Source: Membranipora membranacea
Taxonomy: Eukaryota; Bryozoa; Gymnolaemata; Cheilostomatida; Membraniporidae
DNA: 64,000 bases
Reading direction: 5' to 3'
Assembly (NCBI GenBank): GCA_914767715.1
Contig: OU612068.1
Location: 28,272,001-28,336,000 of the forward strand
A program made the position numbers and the translations under genes. Positions 27,501-37,800 of this stretch are shown here, in pieces. The first letter of the stretch is position 1; each line of letters begins with the position of its first letter. The notes beneath the pieces were generated by a model. That model ran no database searches, was not told where the DNA came from, and worked only from the letters and a program-made list of their open reading frames with translations.

Positions 27501-30500
27501 GTTAAGACAGGAGAGGTCTTTGCTTGCACACATTGTATTCATTGGGACTGGAGATCCTGAAGTCTGTATACTTATCAGCGTGGTATCATAATATTTACTC
27601 CGTCTTGTGTTTGTACAGCCCAGACAGGTTACCCATGTACGAGAGGATATTCAGGGATGTCGTATCTCGGCAGGATCCCAGGTTTAGTGATGTTTACTGT
27701 GAGTTAGGTGAACCAGTGGAGGATGATGAACAACCTCCACTCATCAAACACATCAAAGATCCAGGCTTCACCCTCAGCACCAACCAGAGGAGAATGCTCA
27801 GAGATATGGCTACTATGAGTGATGTGCCAGACGCTGATCAGCCGGTAAGTCAAATGAGAACCAGGTAAATCAGAAAGGTAATGTTAATCACATTTTTTTA
27901 GCAGATCTCCAGCTGTCTTTACAAAACATGAAACAAATTACATAGAAACCTATACACATGAAATTCAACTTAGCGCACTTAGCGTTATGAAAAACATTGG
28001 CTTTATTAGCCTTAGCAGATATGGATTGAATCAACATCATATCAAAGGTATATCAAGCAGGGTGACAGTCAGTTCTCAAAATCTTCATCTGTTTATTGTA
28101 GGCTGTGAACATGGGAGAGTTTCAGGTGTCTAAACTCTCTTACACAATCGACCACCTCTACTCAAAGTATGATGAGATGCTTGACAAGTTTGAGATTTTA
28201 GAGCGAGACAGAGATTCTCGATTAGCTCAACTAGCCAGAAAACAGTTTCCATATATCCTCGATCATGACTATGATCCAGGCAAAAAGGGCAAGGGAAAGG
28301 TGAGCATCATTAAATATGTGAGGATTGATACAGCTAATATTTTGAACATATGAGTTGGTAGCAATAATGCTGGCAAAGTCAAGTCGGCACTCCAGGAGCG
28401 TTTGCATTATCTCTCAGTGTAGCAAACTGTTTCATGGATTGCCCTGTGTCGGACCTAAATATAGCTTTTGTACCTGATTGAAATATCAGCTAAACAGATA
28501 TTAAAATAAGTATGATATTTAAAGAAGGGCGGAAAAGGTAAAAATAAGAAGAAACCAGAAACAGCAGAGGAGAGACTCTTAAGAAAGAAGTTCATTTTAT
28601 CAGACAGTCAAGTGTTGGAGAGACTGAATTCTAAGGAGAGAGATCAGGTATAAATAGACGCAATACATATTGAAGTGGAAGTGTTCGGCATGTGTCATCA
28701 TATTTAATACCTTCTAGTAGATATTTATGTAACATATTGTTTCTCTAAGCATGCCATTGCCACATTGATTGAAACCACTTTTCGATGTGCAAAGAATTTT
28801 AGTCTATAGACATGCTGGTCATTGGAACCTGGCTGGTTAATGAATATGTTATTTAAGGACAGATAAGGTGATTGCCATTGAACTGGGGAGATTGGGAGAT
28901 AGGGAAATGGAGAGAAAGGGAAATGGGGAGGTAGAGAGATAGGGAGACGGGGAGCCCTTTCTATCACCGTAATGCAGAGTGTTTTATGGACATTTTCTCG
29001 TGCTGTTTTAGCTGGAGCTGGATGAGGATGTATACAGAATGAAGTTACAGATGGACAGACTGGAGGATAAGATCCACTCAGCGGAGAAGAGGATGGATGA
29101 GCTGGAGACAGAGAGGCTGGAGATGCAGGTCTGGGCTCAGGAGCTCTATCTACAGGAAAATATCGAGTCTAACCAGCCTAAAGAGTTCAGGAGGCAACAA
29201 AGTGCTCTCTTCAACAAACTGAACCCTAATCTGGTATGTGCTCATCATCAAAAGTTTTCAACTTGTTGGAGATTTATTTCACATAATTAGTATTTTAGTA
29301 TTACCGTGATATGGCCAATGTGTAATGTAGTAGTAGATGACATATCCCCTTGATTACAAAACATTAATTGTGGTCACCAAGAAGCCGAAATACACCCTGT
29401 CAGCCCCTAGAGATATTATTCTGTTCAATTTTACATCAACAAGCTGCTCTTTTGAAATTTTACTATGTATATCTCGACAGGATGTGCACATGAATATAGA
29501 TGAGGTAGAGGAGGCACTGAGAACAATAAATGGTCACCTACTCACTGATAAAGAGCTACAGTTCATCTATCATGTATGTAAATGTTTGATTCCCTTCACT
29601 GTAATAAGAGAATTTGACATTCAGACAGTGAAGTTTTTTTGAGCCATACTCTGTAATCAGATGTCGATAGAGATATTTAGCCCTGGCAATGTGTTCATAA
29701 GATGCGTATTCTCATTTGTTAAAAAAGGACAACTCCATATAAGGATATTATGTATCAACATAAAGATTATATATTATAAAGTAATGTACAAGAGAAAAAA
29801 ATGTTTGCGTCCTCGTTTATGGACGATATGTAATCACTATGTTTTATGTTAGTCTAGGCATGTATATGTTAAAAATATCAGGATTTGAACATGCATTCTC
29901 ATTATTATCTATATCTTTACTTATAGGTATTAAAGATACCGGGACGCAAGAAAATAAATGTCAAAACTTTCAGCTGCATAGCAGCTCTGTCTGAAAAAGT
30001 TCAGCAACTACAGTAAGTGTGAAAAATGTGAAAAATTATAGGTGTTGATGGACTGTATGACATGGTCTGATAAAGGGGAATTGAGCCATCCGTGTTATTC
30101 TCACACCAGCACTGGCCACATTCTCAATAATCAATCATTCATCATCATCAGCACTAAGGACGCCTCAGACACATGCTCTTTTTTTTATTACCAAAAATTT
30201 CTCCACTTCACACCACTCCACTCTAAAATACCATATCTTGCACCTATCCAGATCAAGATCAATATATGAATGGAGTACATCTTTCACAGTTATAAATAAC
30301 TTGGTCTCTCATGGCATGGTTCAGTAAGCAGCCGAAGCTGCCGATGCAGCCGAATCATAACTTTGATATAAATCGAGTGACGTATTAATAAATAATTAAT
30401 AGTGTATATTGTCTTTTTTAGTCCTGTCATCCGAAAGTTGATCAACAAATTCAACTTTGAAGCACTAGATGTCAAGATGGAGAAATGCAAGGTAGGTACC

Positions 30501-31034
30501 ATTGTGTATGTTAAACATGGTAAAGACACGAGATCAAGCAACCCTTCTAAATCCGAACATTCAACACTCCTTTGGTTTGCAATGAGATTTACATACATGC
30601 AGACTCTAAAGCAGTTGGATGAGACCCACTGTGCAATCATCTCAAATATTATCATCGCCTCTGGGCCTATTGGATGTATCACACTCCCATTTAGAGGACT
30701 TGGGGCTCATTGCAACCCTCTTGATGGCCAGCGAAAATCTTCTGATTTTTCCGAAAACAAGATTTGTTGTTTGGTTGGATTGTAGGAGTTGTATGGATTG
30801 TTATACGAGTGCCATGATGATAAACCCACGGGTACAGTGGCTATGAGAACTCTATGTGTAGAACTACTGGCCGGAGGTCTTACTGATGAACATCTAGATT
30901 TTGTTACCAGTAAATTTAACAGAACTAAGAAAGGCTACTTGGAGTACATGGACTTCTTGACTTATGTGCCCTTGTTTGTGGAGCTTCATGACAGGATTGT
31001 ATCTAACCCTCTTGCAACAGAGCGACTGAGCTGA
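9599..31034 (+). CDS. large orphan protein: Pro-rich, coiled coil, degenerate EF-hand-like C-terminus
   Basis: 36 coding exons, about 1712 residues, all phases agreeing: 9599-10051, 11505-11539, 12543-12663, 13250-13401, 14844-14998, 15626-15757, 15910-16082, 16355-16393, 16510-16593, 16771-17076, 17393-17512, 18113-18625, 19183-19314, 19648-19784, 20019-20074, 20435-20599, 20845-21039, 21358-21564, 21746-21867, 22089-22130, 22905-22991, 23552-23647, 23942-23956, 24686-24772, 25301-25401, 25592-25603, 26006-26038, 27098-27199, 27619-27844, 28102-28299, 28525-28647, 29012-29233, 29481-29573, 29927-30012, 30422-30491, 30786-31034. Residues 1-550 are polar with no known domain. Residues 551-1208 are Pro/Ser/Thr-rich, with about 20-residue repeats (TPPVTPAPSIGSARTL type, exon 12) and EPTPPPP repeats (exon 18). 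A basic KKGKGKKGGKGKNKKK stretch falls near 1430 and a coiled coil at about 1474-1530. The C-terminus (about 1548-1690) has paired-helix EF-hand-like units; the loop NRTKKGYLEYMD keeps Gly6 but lacks most calcium ligands. I do not recognise the gene. A cytoskeletal or ciliary scaffold is only a guess. The last two exons were copied to 40638-41468. Confidence 0.8.
17200..17277. repeat. imperfect foldback element, GCCTTGTC family
   Basis: Left arm GCCTTGTCTCGCAGCCACT and right arm AGTGTGGCCGTATGACGAGGC pair imperfectly around an AT-rich loop. It resembles the near-perfect palindrome at 20239-20314 in the same gene, so the two are probably one foldback MITE family. Confidence 0.5.
18278..18420 (+). 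repeat. coding tandem repeat of about 20 residues
   Basis: Inside exon 12 of the large gene the pattern TP..TP.PSI.SA.TL.PQ recurs about three times with drift (APSIGSARTLTPQ, LPSIASAKTLSPQ, SPSVPSARTQSP). A low-complexity Pro/Ser/Thr region of this kind is likely disordered and phosphorylatable. Confidence 0.6.
18934..18971. repeat. perfect 15-bp-arm hairpin
   Basis: CAATGAACTCCCTCT and its exact reverse complement AGAGGGAGTTCATTG are separated by 8 bases, within an intron of the large gene. It may be a tiny foldback element or an intronic RNA hairpin. Confidence 0.6.
20239..20314. repeat. near-perfect palindromic foldback element (76 bp)
   Basis: AGCCTTGTCACACGGCCACT on the left is matched by AGTGGCCATGTGACAAGGCT on the right, and the centre (TTTTGGTTTG...CAAAACC) pairs too. 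There is almost no loop. It lies in an intron of the large gene and is related to 17200-17277. Confidence 0.75.
20360..20445 (+). repeat. 42-bp tandem duplication of a splice acceptor
   Basis: Two copies, exactly 42 bases apart, of a segment that runs from GGTTCTATAAG through CTTCTTCTATAG and the first bases of exon 16 of the large gene. The frame requires the second acceptor (AG at 20433-20434). Use of the first (AG at 20391-20392) would add 42 bases with an in-frame TAA. Confidence 0.85.
23149..23421. mobile_element. MITE, Tc1/mariner- or pogo-like (273 bp, TA-flanked)
   Basis: The terminal inverted repeats share AAGTCACCAGACTTATAA and more (about 23 identical bases), with weaker matches out to flanking TA dinucleotides (TAC.G.AAAAC on both ends). 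There is no coding capacity. It sits in the intron between exons 21 and 22 of the large gene. TA target sites and this size fit a non-autonomous Tc1/mariner/pogo-type element. Confidence 0.6.
25760..25888. mobile_element. 129-bp foldback element
   Basis: Arms of about 58 bases (TAGTTTAAGTCCTTGAACGT and TTCAAGGACTTTAACTA ends) pair with few mismatches around a 13-base loop. It has no ORF. It is intronic in the large gene, between the 12-nt and 33-nt exons. Confidence 0.7.
27321..27511. mobile_element. nested pair of foldback elements
   Basis: An outer foldback of the AGCCTGTCTTGACAAGC family starts at 27321, with a G-run/C-run centre. Its right arm (AAGCTTGCCAAGAC...AAGACAGG) is interrupted at about 27393 by a second foldback (27394-27502) with arms CACAGCCAGCCCTT and AAGGGCTGGCTGTG. 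AAGAC flanks the inner element on both sides, fitting a 5-bp target duplication. Confidence 0.65.
28882..28954 (+). repeat. polypurine minisatellite
   Basis: Repeated GGGAGATAGGGAAATGG-like units with hardly any pyrimidine other than T, in an intron of the large gene. It is a low-complexity tract that could form triplex or G-rich structure. Confidence 0.7.
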
Positions 31035-31806
31035 AATATTAATTCAGCTCACTTAGCTAATTGTATGGCTAATACTCAAAATAATCATCTAGTCCTTTCT
31101 TAAATCCGTCCATTCAATATATTTTTTATACTCTTTTCTTGATACACATGGCTCTCCATGACACATGGTTTCCTTTCGATCAAGCCTTTCGCCTTTTTCC
31201 TACCATTTATTTTTACCATTATATACATCTTCTCTCTCAGCTTATCATTATTTTTGTAACCAGTGACCAGTGGGCCACCCTGTCCTATGCATTACTTATT
31301 TGTGATAATTGAATGTTTGATAATTGCTCAACCTTTATATATATTTATATATATATTTCATATCTCCAACAAGCACAGTTGACAGAAAGACGATGAGTTT
31401 TATTTTACTAAAAAAATAATGAAAAATTATTACCAAATAAAGATATCAGAAATTTGTCATCTTTTGCCATATAATCTAATACCTGCTATTCAAAGCCAAA
31501 ACTTAGTCATTGGGTGACTTGATGATGCATAAACCATTCAAAGGTTAGAAAAATGCTGTCAAGGAAATACTTGTCATAGTGATGAAAACACTACACCCAA
31601 ATCAACCCAGCAGCGGTATATTTCTTACTGTCTCATACGTTATATTATCATCATGAACCAAATGTTTGGCTAGAGATGAAAGGGGGCTCATATGTGAAAT
31701 CACAATTTTCGTTTGTTCAACCATAACTCATAACTGCTGAGTTGAAATCTACTATAGTCATAAGTAATTGGGACTCCTAGCCTTCCTCATTGCTCTGGCC
31801 GATGGC
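31035..31806. other. convergent 3' spacer
   Basis: This lies between the stop of the large gene (plus) and the stop of ABCD3-A (minus). It contains AATAAA-type signals on both strands near 31399-31442, so the two transcripts may overlap at their 3' ends. A diverged copy is at 41469-42452. No gene is seen. Confidence 0.6.
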
Positions 31807-34800
31807 CTAGGAACTACTCAGATATTTAATGATCCATGAACCGAATTCCGGTGTCTCATCTGTGATTGGCTTAAACTCATACTTCCCACGCCCGTCCATC
31901 ATCAGATAGTACTGTAACAAAGAATAAAGTTGTTCTTTATGCTGGTGTAAATGTGGAATATTATCACAATGTCACTGCCCTGAGACTATGAGATGAAGGT
32001 ACAATGCAAGTGGGTTGAAGCACACCTAGGGCACCATCAGTGCTCACTAGTAGACAGTAGACTGCCACAGGATTCAGGCCTTGCACCTTCCAACACTTGT
32101 GAGCAAGACGGCAGTTGCTGTAACCAACAAAGCCACCTCCAACTCCCACTCTTTATAACTGTGCACAAAGTGGGACTTTGACTACTATGACATAGGATAT
32201 AAACACATGAAGCATTCACAAATTGTCTTGGAAAATGTGACACATCTAGTTCTCTGGTCTCCAACAAATTTAGAAACTATGATGAGCTATATCTGATCAT
32301 CTCGAAATGCTACATGATTCCCTTTACCCTCACCTCATGATGAACCCATAGTGATTTCCGATGTGACACGGTGAACAAAGTAATACCGACTTCTTTACAG
32401 TATTTATATATGGCTCCCTCAACATCTACACTGACAGCGCTAGTGCACTCATCTAGGATAGCAAACTGTGGTCTGTGAAAAAACAGCCTCGCCATCTACA
32501 ATGATTAAGGTAAACTTTGAGTAATTATAGTAGCTTTTAGTAGAAACCCGAAAATGTACCTATCCCGTTCCAGCCCTATATAATAGGATGCATTCTCTGA
32601 TACAGCTATTCTCTGATACTTACAGCTGTTCTCTGATACTCACAGCTATTCTCTGTTTTTCTCCTCCGCTGAGTACATCCATCCAGTCCTGTACAGATTC
32701 CCAGCCTCCTTCTCTCTCTAGTAGATAACTAAGCTGTACCTTCTCTAGGTATGTGACCAGATGTGAGTCTGATATACGCTTACGTCTCATATCATCCTTA
32801 GTATCAGGGTATATAATCTGATCTCTCAGTGTACCAAGTGTCATATACGGCCTCTGGAAGTAATAATACATACCCTCATCTGTCAATACAATTGTGATCA
32901 TCACTGTGTACTCACATGCTAGGAGATAATGTTCACATCAAATGAGGAGCATACCATACTCATTTGTTCAGCTAATGGACTGCTCACTTAGATACCGTAT
33001 ACGGAAAGAAAGTCAGATTTTCGAACACCAGTCTATCATGGATTTGTGGATGAATGATAAGTATAAAGTATCGCATAAGAGGAGCTAAGCTAGCGGAAAT
33101 ACTTAAACTAAAGTCTAAAACTAGACACCTAAAGCTCATATCGGCTGCAGTAAGTATATGGTAAGTGGTATAATTTACCTGCGGAACATAGAAAAGCTTT
33201 CCTTTGTCTGGTTTAGTGAGAGTACCTCCGAATAGTGGCCACAGCTGAGACAGATGAAAACATTCGATGAGTATAGAAAAATGAAAAAAGATCCTGTGTC
33301 ATTTCCATTTAGAATGGGGTTTGATGTTTAGGTGTTTAAAAGTTGAAGAAAGGATTTGTTCAGTTTGAATTAAACCTGAAGAAAAGATTTTCCAGTTTTG
33401 AGGCAGAATTGAAGAGATGATCAACTTCATTTACTAAAAAGCTTTGGCGGAATGCTGGCTCCATTTTATGTCGAGTCAATCAGTTGTTTTGAAGATCTTA
33501 TTCTGAAGATAAAAGTTTTAAAATTGAAGATTGCTCTATTTTCTCCGAAGAAGTTAAAGACAGATTTGTGTGCAGAGAGCCCCCAGATTGTTCTGGATAC
33601 CATACAGTTTGTATCCTATTGATAATGTTATAGCAGGTAATCAGAGTAACATATTGAACTTTTCTTGGAATTTGATTGGAAAAGTCAATAATTGTTATCC
33701 TCAAAACGTGCTCGATGAAAAAACAACATGACGCTTGACATAAAAAAAACACAACAACACTTACCTCTCCTAGAACTCTGAAAAGAGATGATTTAACGCA
33801 GCCATTAGGTCCACACACCAGAACATTGACTCCAGACTTCACCTCAAAGGACATACTGTCAACTAGTACATCTCCATTAGGTGTTACCAGAGGTACATCC
33901 TCAAATCTATGATAAGAAGAGACAAAATAAAATATCTTCAAATTCATACCCTTTAATCTTATAGTCATAGCCCTGATTACCTTATCATCATGCACACTGT
34001 TCAGAGTAGGGGAGAAAACTACCTAACTTTTGCATTTTATATTTGAAGAGTTTTCTCCTCAATGTGCTCATGTTCACTTTCCAAATCACTAAAGATCATG
34101 TGAAGAAAATTAAACAAGCTCATGTGAGCCCGAAAACAACACTATCGTCAAATTAACAGGCTTAGAAAAATCAATTCATAGATTAGATTAAATTGAAGAG
34201 TTCTCCCCTCGATCACTGTGTTTCCATTAGATCGAGCTCAGCAAATTTTGGGGCTCTTCGATCGATGAAAATGCCTCCAGGTTCGCGCTGAGCTCAAAGG
34301 TTTGGTTCACGCTGAGCCGTTTCATCAAAGATTCCTTGGTTTAACATGTCATGGAAACATAATGATTGTGCTCATGTTTACTTTCCAAGTTACTAAAGAT
34401 CCAAATATGGATCAGAAATCCAGTGACAGAAAATTAAACATGCACATGTGAATCCACAAATAACACTTACCAAATCAACAGGCTAAGCTGAGAATCAGAA
34501 AGTCAAATTAATCCCAAACATAAATAGTAGCTCTCTCTAATCCAGGTGCCTCAAAGAGAAGTGAAGACCCCGAACACATGATTTGATTTAATTTGTGAAC
34601 AATTATGCACTAGCTTCTGTTCTGCGCGAGATACATAATATAAAAAAAAAACTCACTTGATAACGTAGTTCTGGTGTCTTACTTTACCACTACCAGGTTT
34701 AAGATTGGCTAGTTTATTCTGAGAATCACTTCTGGAGTCTGATACCATTGTTCTCTGGTATTTACCCTTATTCAGGTCATCCAGTACATGCATCAGCTCT

Positions 34801-37800
34801 GTTATACGGGCAGTGAATCTGTCATACAAAATTACATATTATGTACTTCATGGCAGATAATCGGACTCTGAAAATTAGCTAGCAAAAAAAGTTGGCTCCT
34901 TGAGTCATATTTGATATAACCTTCATTGGTTTTCTTGCCATCACAGTTCACTCACTAGTTTACGTACTCCAACAACTGCAAGTGAGGTTTTGTGGCATTC
35001 CATCAATGAAAGTGTTTGAGAATTGAATGCCATGAGGGGAAGTTAGGTTTAGATTCACTTTCTCCAATCCCTGACCAGGTTGATAGATCAACCAATTCTG
35101 ATTTCGTACATGTGCGTTATTTTGGTACCAAATACATTATCAGTATATGTTTACATGGAATAGGCTGAATTTCGTGCCACATGTAGGACTCTCATAGACA
35201 ATGCACTATCAACTAATGTTGACTGATTTTCCTCAATAAATCACTATTATTATTATTGCAAATCATTATAGCTACACATTCCTCAACTATATTTGACTGG
35301 CTGACGGATTTTTGAAAGCTTATTTTTGATTGTTCACAATTCCACAGCTGGTATATTCTGAAGGGCTGGGGCTGGGTGCGCTTGGTTTTGAAGTGAATTA
35401 TAAATCATTAGATAATTAATCATGCTGTAGCTATTAAATATGGCTCTACGTAGCCTGTCATTGACCACATTATGATACCTTGCCATCATTCTCAGAAAAT
35501 CACCCGTCTACTTACCCAGACAGCCTAGTCATCTCTCTACCAGCTAGTACAATACGACCAATGGCTTCGGCCATTTTTATCATCATTCTACCACTCTGGT
35601 AATAATCCTACAAAATAACGTTGGTTAAAAAGAAAAATGTTGGTTAAAATTGCAAGGTTCAGTCACGCACCTCATTCCGAAGAATTTGTGGCGAAACAGT
35701 TTGTGCCCTAAGGACAAGGCCGCAATGCCTGCACCAATTTGCTCTCAGTTTGTAGGCAGGTCAGAGCACACCCGGGGATCCAACAAGTCTCAGTAGTCAG
35801 TGGAATTGTGGGATTTGAACACATGCCCTTCAACACTTGCGTGCTGACGTTCGGAGCTCTAACCAACTGAGCCACCTCCTACTCCTAACAGTCAAATATA
35901 TGTGGTCAGCAGAGTGGAGCTTCACAATTCTAGTTATTATGCTGCCGCAATGGTTGCTGTGACTGCTATTTGATGACCATCATATCATGTAAATTAATTG
36001 ATCGAAAGCGCCTGGAATTTCTCTAATACTGGTCTTGTTAAACTGTTAACCTCCTGAGAAATGCACTCAGTGAAAGATACAGTACAGTATATAATGCTCT
36101 TTTCCTTGAGTTTGAAAATACACAGAGAAAAGATGTCTGCTTCTTGTTGTACTTACTTCTAATCTTTGGCTGTGTGTGGAATTTAGATATTTAGGGGTTG
36201 TCAAATCCATGAATGGCCTGCTGACGACAGTAAATCCCACCAATGTGGCTATGTCTGCAAAGAGGAGGTAGGATCAAACTATTTAGCATGTGCAAATCAT
36301 TCAAAGGGAATAGGGATACATGATTGAAGTGTATTAAAAGTGTCGAAACGTATTGTACTCGGATTAAGTCAAGAGAACTTACTTTTGGCAACAACGTTAT
36401 CAACGAGACCAATGTAGAATCTGAACTGTATGAAGTTTCGAATGTGATTTACTAATTTTTTAAATGTGCTAAGCAGTATAGTCTGTTCCTTCTTATTCCC
36501 ATTGTAAAATGCGATCTCTTCACTACAAATAAATAGTGGTAAATTTGAGCTATGTGGCACCGCCTACAGAGAGTAGCATTACATTACACAGTAAATATCA
36601 GAAACTGAACAACATTTAACTTCCACCAATCTGCCTGTATACTGTTTAGTGGATGATGTAAGAATGAGTCAGACCTGTTAGTGATGAGTCTACTGTTGAC
36701 ATATCTGAACTCTCCCTCGAGCTTCTGTTCATCGGCGGTAAGTCTACCTACAGGCTGTCGAAGAAGAGTCAGCACTAATCCAGAGACCAACAGGTAGGCG
36801 ACCATCTTAGCGGGTGCCTGAGCACCAACATGTGACGTCAACTTGATTGCATAGATGAAGATGTCCAGCAGTGGCTAAAGATACAATCAGATAAATAGAA
36901 AATAACTACTGGTGGGCATCTCTAAAAACAGTTTTTATACTCGCAAACGGCTTATGCTAAAATAACTTCCGCTTATGAAATTAGTATCTGGCTCGATAAA
37001 AATTACTGTTACTCACTCATTTCATGGCCAGATAATCTAAACTGCAATTTTCACAAATACTTTTTTTCCTGGGTGTAGCTCACCTTGCTGAGATTAGAAT
37101 ATAGTTCAGCTACACTATCACAGAACTTCTCTGTATCTTGTGTTAGAAGCTGGCCTGGATTAGATATTCTGTTATCCAGATTACTCAACTGGTAATATGT
37201 ATAACCTCTACAATCAAACCAACAGCCTGTTATATCACAGGCTTCACAGGCTTCACAGCACGTTTATACTTTTACAACTTCATAAAAAACTAAAACGGCA
37301 AAGTTGAGTTACAGACCACAGAGGTGGAAACAAATTATCTTTCAGACTGTCACAGTAAACATCAGACAGCCCTGCTGTAAATATAGGTTTTTATGTGGGT
37401 CTCTTATCAGTGAGATCAGCTAGATAACATTCAAGTATACCATAAGTAAAGGTGTCTATAACGTCAATATCCTTGAGCACCAATATTTATATACCCTGGT
37501 CTAGGTGAAAAATCTCGCTTACTCGCCTAGCTAGAACCAAAAATAGACATTGCATATTTGGGATTCCGTCTCACATTTAAGACATAGCTATGTTATTTCA
37601 ACATTTCATTGCATTGCATTTTCAGTCACCAAGCCAAGCCATTTCACCAAGCCAAGCCATGTCACCGAGCCAAGCCATGTCACCGAGCCCAATCGACTAG
37701 CAATAAATCATCACAATAATGTCTGAGTGAGAACTTATATATTTTTTGGGATCTGTTTGTTGACTATAAGAACTTTTGCATTCATTGGTTCGGTAGATAA

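Noticed and set aside
30402-30785. 127-residue ORF on the plus strand
   Set aside because: It is exon 35 of the large gene read through into the following intron.
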